Positions 51,930 to 61,999 of a stretch of DNA of 64,000 nt are shown here, piece after piece. The notes under the pieces were generated by a model. The model was not told where the DNA came from, made no database searches, and saw only the letters and a program-made list of their open reading frames with translations. The position numbers and the translations under genes are program-made. Positions within the stretch are counted from its first letter, which is position 1. Each line of letters begins with the position of its first letter. This DNA is from Lepidostoma basale. Taxonomy: Eukaryota > Arthropoda > Insecta > Trichoptera > Lepidostomatidae. The stretch spans positions 186,001 through 250,000 of the forward strand of contig JAHDVF020001343.1 of the NCBI GenBank assembly GCA_022606425.2, given 5' to 3'.

Positions 51930-52335
51930 AATAGTCGTGATATTAATATAGTTCCCTCCCTGGATACCAAAACTAGGAAACCTTGAAACCATTCGTCATG
52001 TGTCAATATCCCGAAAAGCCGCAATATTTTCTCCCTTAATGGCACAAGTTGTCCAAATATACCAGACAGACCGGCCAGGAAATAATACTGCGCAAACACA
52101 ATCGGACTGTTTGCTTATTATCGTTGAATAAAAATGTTTGCATACACACGGAACACGGCACATAGAGAGAGGAAGACAAACACGAAGTATGCATCATCCG
52201 ATGGTTACTCAAACAATGGCGAATTAGCGGGCCCGTGTTTACTCGCCCATCAATTCACTGGATTCTCTTTTGCGGACTGAACTTAGTTAAAATGTTCCAA
52301 TTATATCTAGCTTTCCTCACAATACTACCGGTTTA
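51930..52335. other. Unassigned stretch
   Basis: Moderate GC content, no repeat match. A minus frame (51914-52099) with an acceptor-like GTTTGCGCAG upstream begins YYFLAGLSGIFGQLVP. It is unrecognised and weak. Confidence 0.3.
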
Positions 52336-52344
52336 ATTCATATT

Positions 52345-52590
52345 AATTCTTCTTCTTCTTCCTCTTAGTTTAGGTCGTATGACCTGTTTGTGACGGTGGG
52401 CTGTCCTGGGATGATGATGTCCAGCCATCTCTCCATCTATTCGGCGGCCTTCCAGGTAATCTCTTGCTGCTTGAGTTTTCATCTTTAACAATTTTTGCAA
52501 TTCTTGTATTCTCCATGCGGTCCATGTGGTCTCTCCAATAGCGCCTTCTGCTTCTTCCCCATCTCACTATGCCAATCTTCAATTCAATGC
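52345..52590 (-). pseudogene. GRLRRR-type LINE 3' end
   Basis: A 70-codon minus frame (52370-52582) reads MKIGIVRWGRSRRRYWRDHM, DRMENTRIAKIVKDENSSSK, RLPGRPPNRWRDGWTSSSQD, PPSQTGHTT. The GAA-type tail (TTCTTCTTCTTCCTC on plus) lies at 52350-52366. Cleanest C-terminus of the family in the window. Confidence 0.85.
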
Positions 52591-52634
52591 GATGATTGTC
52601 TTTTATTAAAAACGATCAATTTATTTTTAATGCT

Positions 52635-52870
52635 TCTTCTTCTTAAAGTGCCCTGTCAGGTCCCCCCGACGTTGGCGATCACTCTGGTAAACTCCTCCCT
52701 ATCCTGCGCTGTCCGGAACAGCTCCTCCACAGTTCCGATTCCCGTCCATTCCCTCACATTGCGCAGCCAGGACATCTGCCTTCTCCCTGCCTCCCTGCGG
52801 CCCTCTATTTTTCCTTTCAATATTAGATGCGGCAGGCGATACTTCTCTCCTCGCAAAACGTGCTTTAATG
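52635..52870 (-). pseudogene. LINE C-terminal fragment (RRQMSWLRN type)
   Basis: A 66-codon minus frame (52656-52856) reads RGEKYRLPHLILKGKIEGRR, EAGRRQMSWLRNVREWTGIG, TVEELFRTAQDREEFTRVIA, NVGGT. This is the typical insect LINE tail, RRRxSWLRNLREW...LFRxAxDR. A GAAGAAGAAG-type tail follows at 52633-52644. Only the end is retained; the family's preceding block is at 19520-20030. Confidence 0.85.
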
Positions 52871-52874
52871 CTTA

Positions 52875-53335
52875 ATTGCGTTTTAATGCTTGATTGATTG
52901 AAATCACTGCACTTGGAAGGTGAGTTTTTTTACGTATTGTATTATATTTTATATCGAGTGAATGTATTTATAAACATATTATAATTTACCTTACTACTTT
53001 CCGTAAACATTTTTTAGGTAACAGTACAATCTTCCATTCCAATATATGGTATTAAAAATAAATATGTAAAGTTTTTCGAAGGTTACATGTTACGATTTTC
53101 TAGATAATAATTTTTCGTTTCGGATAATTCCATTTGAAACTTTTTCTGACTCACTTCCGTTCGGTTTTTATTATGAAAAAAAAAATCGTCTAAAAAACCG
53201 TGTACATGAAGATATAAAAGATCTATGTTATTAAAGCGTGGATTGCGTGGATCTTCTTTTATCCAGTCACACTTAATATTGCTTATTAACCAACAATCGG
53301 TTTTACTTCACAAAGATACCGAAATAATCCAGTAC
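52875..53335. other. AT-rich stretch, nothing recognised
   Basis: No repeats or open frames. It borders a GC-richer patch containing a possible exon. Confidence 0.4.
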
Positions 53336-53436
53336 AATGTGAGGACTGTGTCTCTTACTCCATGACGACCATCTTTGTTACTCATTTGTCTCCCGAACTA
53401 CCTTGTATCACGAAGCTACCCGAGCAATGATTGCAG

Positions 53437-53611
53437 ATTAACTATGAATAAGAAAATATTACTCTCGTCCATTGTAAAGCGGGATACAATTCCGGAGACA
53501 AAGTTCATAGTTTTCTTCGCGGACAATGGGCAGTGTTACGCTGAATCGAGTACAGAATTGTCGCAATTGAAATCTGAAATTTTAACCGATTCGTTTCTGT
53601 ACAATAAAGAG
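53437..53611 (+). CDS. Candidate exon, unknown product
   Basis: An acceptor-like AATGATTGCAG ends at 53436 and a donor GAG/GTAATT starts at 53612. The enclosed frame is open: LTMNKKILLSSIVKRDTIPE, then TKFIVFFADNGQCYAESSTE and LSQLKSEILTDSFLYNKE. The block KFIVFFADNGQ loosely resembles the F-x-V-x-F-x-D-x-G strand of tudor-like domains, but this is not enough to assign one. The exon reads through to a stop at 53624 if unspliced. No repeat match. Confidence 0.35.
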
Positions 53612-53639
53612 GTAATTGCATCCTAGCGGGTCTCCGACA

Positions 53640-54435
53640 GAATGGGTACAAATTTCTTCGTCACGTCGAACGATTTTTATTTATTATAACGAAATATCGG
53701 ATTCTCGCTACCAATATTTAATGAGAAATCTAAAATTTATCTTACCCTAAAGTGGGCTTTATATATTGAAAGGTGGATTGTAATAATACACCCACGGAAA
53801 TTCTTGTTTATTTTTTATTAAGATAATGACTTGAAAAGGTTCCATCAATCTAGCATATTTTAATAGAAATGCAGCATATAATTATGAAACACATGTCTAT
53901 TTCACGAGAGGTCGTGATAGATTCCGGCTCCGAAGACCTAGACTTGAAAGTACAGAAATATGTGTTTTCTATAGAGGACTTAAGTTATTATATATAATAA
54001 ATTTCCAAATGAGGTAAGAGATGCCAGTTCTCTCGCGGTCTTTCGTCAAAAATGCGTTTAATATAATTTAATTGCCAATATCTAATACTTTTCTTGTTAT
54101 GATTTGGGATTTTTACATTGTTAATGATTTGTTTTTCTAAGATTGTATTATCTAATATAAATATTTATTTTATCTTTCTTTTCTATTAAAAAATAATAAT
54201 ATTATGTAATGTATGAAATGTAAAAAAAATATGTAAATGGAACGTTTTCAAAATACTCTCGGATTTCAAAAAACATCTCTTCAGAAATGTAAGGAATATT
54301 TGATGGTTTAATTTTCAACAAAATATAAAGCAAATAAATTTCAGAAGATTTAAACATGTATAATGGGTTAAATTAAAATGATTTATAACGAAGTTTTCTC
54401 GTTTTACACGTGTAGCTTATACATGAAAGTGAATC
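53640..54435. other. AT-rich stretch, nothing recognised
   Basis: No frames, RNA genes or repeat matches that I can support. Confidence 0.45.
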
Positions 54436-54454
54436 ACGGAACTGGCAAAATAAG

Positions 54455-54715
54455 GATGGGAATTTTAATTCTTTCAGCTGATTGGCGGCCGTATACAAAA
54501 CTCGGATGTCCTGAGTGATGTAGGTCTATTTGTCCCTGATAATTACTTTTGTCAAAGACAGCACAGATTATTTTATTTGCCGCGCTGCAGAACCAACCTG
54601 ATAATGGTAATGCCTGTGGGTAGGGCAATCTTATTGCTCAATCGGGTCACCTCGGAGGTCGACATATTTCGTGATAGTGTGAGTTGCCTCAGGGATGCAA
54701 TATCAATATTATGAT
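54455..54715 (+). pseudogene. CR1/Jockey-like LINE fragment
   Basis: Plus: ILSDVGLFVPDNYFCQRQHR, LFYLPRCRTNLIMVMPVGRA, ILLLNRVTSEVDIFRDSVSC, LRDAISIL in one nearly intact frame. It is closest to the copy at 44828. No tail is present. At 54440-54452 a GAACTGGCAAAATAAGGATG word of the TTAG-tailed LINE adjoins it. Confidence 0.75.
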
Positions 54716-54959
54716 TCTTTCTAATTCTTAAGTTTATTTTTTTTATTATTATTATGCTTCTCTTTCAAATTCTTAAAATGATATTGCAAACGATCTGGAG
54801 TTATATGTCTGAAAGGTTTGTGAATTTTTTTTAAATGAATAAATAATAATGAATGCTTTTAACAACAACGTACAATTAAAGAAAATATCTAAATATAAAT
54901 ATTTCTGATACATTCGATAATCTTTTTAATTTCAACTTTGTGATTATAAATAGTTATAG

Positions 54960-55412
54960 ATAAAGACAAATCATTATTATGAAAGAGGGAGGCGCTGGAA
55001 TATTTTTTCTTGTAGAGGGAGCGGTGGTCCAGAAAAGATTGGGGACGTATATGTTAGACGAATGTCTGATCCGTATATGATGTAGTGTCAAATGTAAATA
55101 TTAGAAGTGAATGCAGGGCGAATGAAGGTAAACAAAATATTAAAATGGTCGTTAAGATTTTTTGGACACGTGAAACGAATTAATAAAGAAAGCAGGTGAA
55201 AAAAGCATATGTCTACAATTTAAACGGAACATGAAATAGAGAAAGACCGAGGAAAACGTGGCACAATCAAAACAATGAGATATTTAATTTCGGACACTTG
55301 AGAAATTGACACGACGCGACGTATGAATAGTGAGGAAGCGGGAGATCTACGTTGGCGGTCCATTATTTCTGCCTACCCCTTCGGCAAGACGGTGTAATGG
55401 TTAGTTAGTTAT
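54960..55412 (+). pseudogene. TTAG-tailed LINE, degraded 3' end
   Basis: Plus: VLDECLIRI-like, NVNIRSECRANEGKQNIKMV, RFFGHVKRINKESR-like, VYNLNGTxNRERPRKTWHN, IFNFGHLRN, RRDV, NSEEAGDLRWRSIISAYPFG and a KTV-stop variant. A TTAGTTAGTTA tail lies at 55401-55411. Decayed by frameshifts and a deletion in the ERKVW block. Confidence 0.7.
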
Positions 55413-55669
55413 TTTAAAATTAAAGTAAACATACAGAATTTAAACAGAGATATCTTAATATAATATATAACTTGTGAATGGCATTGTGGTTGCAGATATA
55501 GAGGATGTTCTTATCTTGTTTTTCTGAAGATTATTTCAACCATAATAAATATACTATTATAAAATTCTATTCAAAATCACTTAGTCATGTTCATTTAAAT
55601 ATTGTGTTTTTTTTTTCATATTTATAAAGCACGATGTTATTCAAACCATATATTTATTTTTTATTGCAT

Positions 55670-55905
55670 TCGCATTCACTTTGTGTTGTGGATTCTTATT
55701 TGAATAAACATAACTACCCTTAGAATTTTACAACAGTTTATTACATTTTTCACAGACATGTTTCGGTCATAACACTACATTTTTCTATGTACAAAATATT
55801 TTTATTTTATTTTTATATTGTATATTGAAAAATGTAGTATTATGACCGAAACATTTCTGTGAAAAGTGTAGTAAAGTATAGTAGTAAAATACTAAGTGCA
55901 GTTAT
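55670..55905. repeat. Penelope-type inverted arms, ACAUGU type
   Basis: The left arm TTGTGTTGTGGATTCTTATT...CACAGACATGTTTCGGTCAT (55680-55780) is mirrored by GACCGAAACATTTCTGTGAA (55845-55864) and flanking ATGTAGTATTATGA. Left-arm minus strand reads GAA, ACAUGU, C; the right arm reads ACAUUU. The same arm opens the Penelope-linked repeat at 43603. No clear CUGANGA box. Confidence 0.6.
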
Positions 55906-55909
55906 ACAT

Positions 55910-56488
55910 ATATTCAATGTTTAAATATAATTGGATGATCAATTGTTACGTGTTTATTTGTATTGGTTAGTCTGGATACTGCATAGCATATTGTCTTAAC
56001 TACCCGCATTGCATCAATGGATTAAGCAAGTTTACTTATCGGTACACCAATATGAACTAACGTCTAGTTAATAACCATTAATGGTGCACTTTACTGTAAA
56101 CTCAATTGCATTACATCACTTGTTTATAAATTAATATAAGTTGTAATACAATTGTATGTTTCATTACAATTGTATTACAATCCTGCATATTTTTACGCCG
56201 TCTAAAGTCGGGTCGTTTAGAACAGTGTTCCCCAGCCGACTTTCCGCCATTTTGCGGCCGCAAACAGTATGCCAAATTTCCAGAAATTCGTGGTTCAAAA
56301 ATATTAAATAGAGGATTATTTAAGCGAAAAAAAAATGATCGTGTAAAATTAATTTTACAAATGATTAAACTCATTTTGCATATTATTATTTTATTATTAT
56401 AATATTATTTAACATATTATGAGGTCGTTATTATTTTTAATTAATTTTATAAATTATCAATCTCATTTTGAATATAATTATTTCATTA
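55910..56488. other. Unassigned stretch
   Basis: AT-rich. A minus frame (56111-56374) reads through 56195-56280, which is GC-richer, with no recognised motif. Confidence 0.35.
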
Positions 56489-56491
56489 TAA

Positions 56492-56755
56492 CGACGACCC
56501 TCGTGGCCGAGTGGTAAGTGCATTGACTGCCACCCCGAAGGTTCCGGGTTCGATTCCCGTCGAGGGAAGTGTGATTGTCACACTGTCTATGGTCTGGTGT
56601 AGAATTCACGTGACAATAAAATGGCGATAGATAAGCTACCTATCACATGTCATGAGAATCACTATGATAGCTATAATACCCTTTACATCGATTTGGCCCA
56701 TGCTGTATAATATAAAAAGCGATTCAACAAAATAATAATAATAATAATTAACAAA
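56492..56755 (+). repeat. tRNA-derived SINE-1, best copy
   Basis: Pol III box A TGGCCGAGTGGTAAGTGC from 56504 and box B GGGTTCGATTCCC at 56546-56558 are both near consensus. The head resembles a Leu/Ser-type tRNA. The body has GTGATTGTCACACTGTC, ATTCACGTGACAATAAAATG, ATCACATGTCATGAG and ATCGATTTGGCCC; the tail is (AAT)n. The intact boxes make this the copy most likely to be transcribed. Confidence 0.9.
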
Positions 56756-56759
56756 TTAT

Positions 56760-57800
56760 TTAAAACTAAAATTATAAACTGTTCAGTACGAATCGTTGAT
56801 TATTCTATTTAGTTCTAGTTAGGATATCAATGAGTATTATTTTTTAACTAAGATATGATTTTTTTTCTATGTTCACCATAACTCTGTATTGCGGGTTCAT
56901 TGACCAATATTTATAACTTTTAAACAACACTCGCTTTTCAATAAACTTAACAAGTTTCTGTTGTTAACAAAGTTATAAACATTGTTCGATAAAATAATAA
57001 TTTAAAAAAAGTTCGAAAAAAACAATTTTAAATTAAGGCGCATAAAATCATAAAATTACTAATATCCATTATCAATTGCATAATTGTCAAAGGTTCTCGA
57101 TCGCGACAAAGCCTATCTAAAATGTCGCACTTAATTGGTGCATCCTACTTCATCCATGATCACTGTCTTTGTGCTCTGTGCCCCTAGGATATTGCACATT
57201 CCTGGCAGAGGTCCTTAATCACCCTACCTCCATCCCCACCCCCGTTGACTCCCCTACACCACCGCCACAGCGCAATGCCGCCCATCTAGGACCCATCTCC
57301 GCTAACCACTTTCAACAACGCATAATTTGTCTCTATCCGAACAAACCAAACAACTCATTACAGGTGTTAAATGCTTAAGTAAAAGGAATGACCTAACTGG
57401 AATCTTACGTGAATACCTATATACATATATCAGTATATATAGTAAATTCTATCTCAAATCACACTGGTTCTACAACTATTATCTGTATATCACTAACAAG
57501 GGGAGGACAAGATATAGAAAATTTACTTCGGGATGGGATTTTACAGGATTGTAGTACCCCCTAAGAATCGTCCACGGTCAAAGTAAGAAAGCGCAATTTA
57601 AAAAAAAGCTTTCAAAGTTTCTACGATTGTATATCGACAACTCAACAGGAGTACTACAATCTTGCGAAAACCCATTACGAAGTCAATTTCTTATGTAGTG
57701 CCCTCCACTTGTGAGACAAGTGGCAGAAGTAAAATATTTCACGTTATTAACTTTTTTCCTAAGTGATTTCTTGATATCGAAAATAATAATAATAATAATA
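56760..57800. other. Unassigned stretch with GC-rich patch
   Basis: At 56880-56990 is a decayed ribozyme-arm pair (GGGTTCATTGACCAATATTT, TAACTTTTAAACAAC / GTTGTTAACAAAGTTAT). At 57165-57320 a C-rich frame (57169-57378) is proline-rich (SIPTPVDSPTPPPQRNAAHL) without a recognised domain. The rest is AT-rich. Confidence 0.4.
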
Positions 57801-57804
57801 TCAA

Positions 57805-58020
57805 CGGCTGTTCCTCGTATCCGAGGAAGACTGTCCCTCGCGGTTGTAGGTCGACATGTGACTGAAGAGCCCGATCCTGGACCCACATATTCTGAGGCAT
57901 CTGGGGCAGGGGATGGCGGTTGTAATGGATCCGTCTCTGCGCTGTGCTTCAAAGTATTTCGTGCCTTTGTGTACTGTTGTTCTCCACCTTGGTCCGTCAT
58001 ATGCAGTCTTTTGTTAGTCT
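57805..58020. other. GC-rich unrecognised segment
   Basis: ATCCGAGGAAGACTGTCCCTC, CGATCCTGGACCCACATATT, GGATCCGTCTCTGCGCTG. Overlapping frames are open on both strands: 125 codons minus and 112 codons plus. Such a GC-rich island inside AT-rich DNA, directly after an AATAATAATAAT run (57786-57798), suggests a retroposed or transposon-derived segment. I do not recognise it. Confidence 0.35.
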
Positions 58021-58034
58021 TGTGTAATAATAAT

Positions 58035-58215
58035 ATAATCAAATATTGAATGTCGGTCACGTGAGGAATATGAGAAATCGACGTGCGTGCATGACACGAT
58101 GTATAAATGTTGAGAAAGCGATAGAAGTATGTCAGGAAGAAAAGTGTGGCAGTCCATTCATTCTGTTTACCCCTTCGGGGAGACTGCGTGATGATAAGTT
58201 AGTTAGTTAGTTTAG
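58035..58215 (+). pseudogene. TTAG-tailed LINE 3' end
   Basis: Plus: QILNVGHVRNMRNRRACM and TRCINVEKAIEVCQEEKCGS-like, then SIHSVYPFGETA, TGA, TGA and a TAAGTTAGTTAGTTAG tail. The coding end is intact over the last 40 codons apart from a shift at EEKC. Confidence 0.8.
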
Positions 58216-58410
58216 ATGGATTAAACGCTTTCTTTGTTGGTGTTCTAGAACTATGACCCCAAACCCAGGACGTCCCCAACCACGATGGAGAGACGGCATT
58301 AAAGTGACTGCTGGTACGCATGGATGCGTGTTGCTCTGGACCGACAGACATGGAAGCAGATGGAGGAGGTCTACGTCCAGGAGCGTACGGATACAAACTG
58401 GTAATGATGA
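58216..58410 (+). pseudogene. RTE-like LINE 3' end
   Basis: Plus: DGLNAFFVGVLEL, TPNPGRPQPRWRDGIKVTAG-like, and LLWTDRHGSRWRRSTSRS-like in shifting frames. It ends GGTCTACGTCCAGGAGCGT and GGTAATGATGATC, again a GAT-type tail. Confidence 0.65.
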
Positions 58411-58424
58411 TCAAATAATATCAA

Positions 58425-58965
58425 ATTGACATTACAAACAATATTAATGTTTAAGGCATCTATTGAGTACAGGTAAAATATGAAGTATATAATGTAAAAC
58501 CAGGAATGCATGAGAGATCGTTCGACATAAGGAAGACAATATACTATCTAAAGTCAAGAGTATTTGTCTTTTGAACGTTCTTTCACGAATATGAAAGACG
58601 TCGATCTCCGAAGCCATCATGTTTAGCAGTTTGATTGCTCTACCCGCCGGCATCACCAGAGGCTGGTTGGTTCTGCATGTTGGGTGATAAAACAGTTTGT
58701 GCTGATGCTATCGAAGATGACGGAATTCTCAAAGAATGATAAGTCTGAAAAAATGGGTAAGTGTGAACCCATCCTTTTTTATCTGTAGACTATTGGTCCC
58801 CAGCATGCCCAAGAAGAATGCAGTGGGATAAATCTTTTTTGAACCCTCTCTAACATGAGCGAGTATCTCGTCTCGTGGGGACTCCATAGAACATTAATGG
58901 AGGATGCTAAGTATTCTAGTAAGAAGCGCATTAAATGGATATGTTTGTATGGGAGCGTAGTTTAA
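58425..58965 (-). pseudogene. CR1/Jockey-like LINE 3' end, long copy
   Basis: A 70-codon minus frame (58444-58656) reads MMPAGRAIKLLNMMASEIDV, FHIRERTFKRQILLTLDSIL and the 3' UTR. Upstream frames give FENSVIFDSISTNCFITQHA-like and, farther, LAYMREGSKKIYPTAFFLGMLG. The latter block (about 58860-58790) shows the copy reaches about 180 codons upstream. A short ATCAAAT tail trace lies at 58410-58430. Confidence 0.75.
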
Positions 58966-58969
58966 TATC

Positions 58970-59535
58970 GGAATATTTGTATCGACAATACCTCCATGTC
59001 ATAACAAGCCAATACAATAACTCCATGACGTCACGGCTCGGTTTCATTGCACAAAAGCTCACGTAAGTCAACAGTGCATAAAACTTTCATTAGACGTCCT
59101 ACGCGGTACAAAAACCGCACAATACTCCACTGTATTACGCGATATTTCACCGCACATTGTTCAGTAGCAAGAAGGAATGGAATATTTTAACATTGTCCCC
59201 CTTCATATCTGAACAATTTTACTAGATAAACGCTCGCAAAAGATTTATGTGCGAAAGTTGTCGAAATGCCTTTCTTCTGTTGTGCTAGAGTTAAGTATGG
59301 ATATTTATCAAGAGTAAGGTTCAAACTGCTTCCCCATCCATCTCGTCAGTTGCTGGGAAGTGACGTGCGCGTTCCTCGTGGATGATGCTAACTTATAAAA
59401 TAATCTCATTTACATCAGAAAGCGAATACAAACACAATTGTATGAACATTTTGTTGAATCGACTTTTAAAATAAAAGAATGATAAGTGAAACAGAGATAA
59501 AAATGAAGAGCTGATCTACAGTTTAGATTATATTA
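58970..59535. other. Single-copy stretch, GC-richer
   Basis: Contains no repeat shared with the window. GC-richer parts at 59015-59170 and 59280-59390 have no frame above 60 codons; they may be conserved non-coding or host sequence. Confidence 0.35.
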
Positions 59536-59539
59536 TTTT

Positions 59540-59680
59540 AAGATAATCCATTGTTATGGCCGAAACACTATGATGCTTTAACATTATTATTTATTTTTTT
59601 TGAAACACTGTTATTATTCGTATCACATTTTTTTTCTAAAAGATTTTCGCGACAGTCCAACCTCAAGTATTACAAACAAC
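59540..59680 (-). repeat. Family Z, deleted copy
   Basis: ATCCATTGTTATGGCCGAAA and CACTATGATGCTTTAACATT open the repeat. The ribozyme region is collapsed to TTTTCGCGACAGTCCAACCT, missing the GAA and part of stem II, then CAAGTATTACAAAC. A deletion of the core itself. Confidence 0.6.
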
Positions 59681-59704
59681 ACATAAAAATAAATTGTGTT
59701 ACGT

Positions 59705-60022
59705 ATAATAACATTAATGATCATTAAGATGGTTTGGACATTATGGAAAGAATGAATGAATAAAGAATGGTAAAAAAATTATACGAGTATGTTAACGATG
59801 TAAATGGAACCAGAAATAGAGGAAGACCGAGGAAAACGTGGCACGATCAAATAAATCAAATATTGAATGTCGGCCATGTGAGGAGTCAGAGAAATCGACG
59901 CGCGTGCATGACACGATGTTGAGGAAGCGAGAGAAATATGTCGGGAAAGAAAAGTGTGACAGTCCATTCTTTCTGCCTACCCCTTCGGAGAGACGGCGTG
60001 ATGGTGAGTGAGTTAGTTTTTT
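59705..60022 (+). pseudogene. TTAG-tailed LINE 3' end
   Basis: Plus: LRWFGHYGKNE-like, NGKKIIRVC, VNDVNGTRNRGRPRKTWHDQ, INQILNVGHVRSQRNRRACM, then EEAREICRERKV and, after an in-frame stop where W is expected (TGG to TGA), QSILSAYPFGETA, TGA, TGG and TGAGTGAGTTAG. One of the cleaner copies, with a 12-base deletion in the TRCMN block. Confidence 0.85.
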
Positions 60023-60069
60023 TTTAGTTATAATAACAGTGTTTCAAAATTAAAACATTTTATGTATTT

Positions 60070-60275
60070 ATTTAACGCTAAGGCATTAACACTGTGGAAT
60101 TCCATAGTAATATACGAGTACTTATGAAATTGAAAATAACTTTGTTTAATCCACAAAATATTTTTTAAAATATATAATTTTTACACTTGAAGATGGAGGT
60201 ATTCTACGAAACATGTCGTGTTTTTTAATATTATTTTAATATTTTGCGGATAACAAAGTTAGTTTCAATGTCATA
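60070..60275. repeat. Inverted ribozyme arms, ACAUGU type
   Basis: The left arm ATTAACACTGTGGAATTCCA and GAAATTGAAAATAACTTTGTT (60124-60144) is mirrored by CGGATAACAAAGTTAGTTTC (60246-60265). Between them the plus strand has TTGAAGA (60187-60193), T, GGAGG, TATT, CTAC, GAA (60208-60210), ACATGT (60211-60216), C. C3 is replaced by U and stem II has a mismatch. Confidence 0.65.
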
Positions 60276-60374
60276 AGTATATTTTATGTATTATATTTAT
60301 TTATTATATTAATTCAAGTGTCACTTAAACTTTTTAAACATATGATAAATGCCCCAGTAGTAAGGATATTATAA

Positions 60375-60660
60375 TATACCGAAAAGGTGGGCAGAAACAA
60401 TGGACCGCCAAACTGTTCTTTCATAACATACTTCTTTCGCGTCCTCAAAATTCATACTCACGTGGTCGACATGTAATATTTAATTAATTTGATCATGCCA
60501 CGTTTTCCTCAATCTTGCTCTATTTCTTGTTCTATTTACATCAAAATCGTCTACTTTCTTTATCATTCTATCTTCGTTCATTCTTTCCAAGTATACAAAC
60601 CATCTGAATGACGATATCATTATTTTGTTCATAACATTTTCATTATTAACACTGGATTCA
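60375..60660 (-). pseudogene. TTAG-tailed LINE 3' part, minus
   Basis: The plus strand has GGTGGGCAGAAACAATGGAC, ATACTTCTTTCGCGTCC, TCACGTGGTCGACATGTAAT, TTAATTTGATCATGCCACG and CATTCTTTCCAAGTATACAA. This is the reverse of ARE..., NVDHV, WHDQIN and RMNE. The tail itself is lost (starts at CCGAAAAGG). Confidence 0.65.
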
Positions 60661-60784
60661 TTTCCTTATATATACATTTGGCGCTTAATTTCGTTTTTAT
60701 TTTTTTTAAAAGGAGACCAACACCATGGATTTATCAATGGTATTAGATAAAAATTCAATAAAACGATGTTTTTTTTATATATAA

Positions 60785-60890
60785 CTATTTCCACATTTGT
60801 GTTTATTTCGACAGCGACCGGTTTTGCCAGGCTCGCTGGGATCGACAGACTGGTGACACTGCCATTCACTATCTTCCTTATGTACACATA
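60785..60890 (-). repeat. Hammerhead-like repeat, ACCGGU type
   Basis: Minus: CTGTCGA (60842-60848), T, CCCAG/CTGG(C) stem around CGAGC, AAAA, CCGGTCG. It is the second copy of 11107-11215. G12 of GAA is A here, so it is a decayed core. Confidence 0.5.
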
Positions 60891-61076
60891 GATCAGGGGT
60901 AGCAAACATGATTCTATACAAGAATAATGTTCAAATTTACTTCAGTAATAATGAATTCATTCAAATATTGATATTCACGTAATTTGAGAAGATTTATTAA
61001 ACAGAATAATGGAATTTAATTTCATTACAGCTGATATATCTATATATGAGAATTAATTTTTTTGCGTTCTCCAATT

Positions 61077-61265
61077 GACGACCTTCGTGGCAGAGTGGTA
61101 AGAGCTCTGACTTCCATTCCGAAGGTCCCGGGTTCGATTCCCGGCGATGGCAGTGTGATTGTCACACTGTCTTTGGTCTGGTGTAGAATTCACGTGACGA
61201 TAAAATGGCGATAGATTGGCTACCTATCACATGTCATGTGAATAATCAATAAAATAGCTAAAAAT
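61077..61265 (+). repeat. tRNA-derived SINE-1
   Basis: Box A-like GTGGCAGAGTGGTAAGAGC (from 61087) and box B GGGTTCGATTCCC (61130-61142) are intact. The body is as in the 56492 copy (GTGATTGTCACACTGTC, ATTCACGTGACGATAAAATG, ATCACATGTCATGTG). The 3' end breaks off after AATAAAATAGCTA, so the (AAT)n tail and last ~60 bp are missing. Confidence 0.85.
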
Positions 61266-61315
61266 AAAAAGTGTATACAGTAATTGGGTTCAGACCTGTT
61301 GTATACAAGAAAAAA

Positions 61316-61655
61316 AAATAGCTCATTATTACGAAGAAGGAATTTATTTATTTATTTATACATACTACACAAATGGCACATAACAAACGAAAAACATTTA
61401 GACGACTCATTTGGTCACAAAACGGTGTTACAAAGACAAGATAAAACAACATGAAACGAAAAAATCATACTTATCAGAAGGAACCCAATCGACGTCAGTG
61501 AGGCAGTCAACTTTTCCAGAATTTGTAATATTTTTTTATGCTGCCTCACTGACACTGAAAATGTCCAAATCCGAGACGATTAGATTCAACGTCTGGTCGT
61601 GTCAATCCCCTGGATCAGGAGTCAAGCGTTCTGTCCCCTAGACCACCACCCGATT
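61316..61655 (-). repeat. SINE-2 copy split by an insertion
   Basis: The head on minus is GTGGTGGTCTAGGGGACAGA, ACGCTTGACTCCTGATCCAG, then a decayed box B and GACACGACCAGACG (61655-61580). The 3' part ATAATGAGCTATTTT lies at about 61316-61335. Between them about 230 bp is foreign, with an inverted pair TCAGTGAGGCAG / CTGCCTCACTGA at 61496-61507 and 61541-61552. Confidence 0.5.
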
Positions 61656-61659
61656 AACA

Positions 61660-61998
61660 ATCATATACACATTATTCTAAGAGATCGTTTTAAACAATAA
61701 ACCGAAAAAAAAAGTTTTGGGAAAATACGTAAGCATTGATTTATGTTTTGTATTATCCAACAAATATTTCGCCAACGTATCTACATACTCCAGAGTTCCG
61801 AACTCATAAACTGTATCGTGACAAATAGCAGGCATGATGGAAAAGTAGCAAATATTCCCGGGGCATAATACAGCTCCGCAATACTGACACGTGGCACAAG
61901 TGGAATATACGAGGACTACAGTAGGTTTCAGGAATCGAGACATTTCGATAATACTAAATAAACATTTGATATCAATGAGTCAAAACGTCAAACAGAAC
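61660..61998. other. Unassigned stretch
   Basis: An 88-codon minus frame (61677-61943) reads RFLKPTVVLVYSTCATCQYC, GAVLCPGNICYFSIM, with several cysteines. There is no known motif and no acceptor or donor pair. Possibly an exon, possibly chance. Confidence 0.3.
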
Positions 61999-61999
61999 T

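Noticed and set aside
56492..56575. A functional tRNA gene
   Set aside because: Boxes A and B are good but the acceptor ends do not pair and the sequence continues into a repeated SINE body with an AAT tail; multiple dispersed copies confirm a SINE.
57683..58060. 125-codon minus frame as a real protein
   Set aside because: Overlaps an equally open plus frame and includes an (AAT)n run read as an isoleucine string; no recognisable domain.
9195..60022. CRISPR-like array from the repeated GACGGCGTGATGG words
   Set aside because: Copies are dispersed over kilobases on both strands with LINE coding sequence and TTAG tails; there is no regular spacing.
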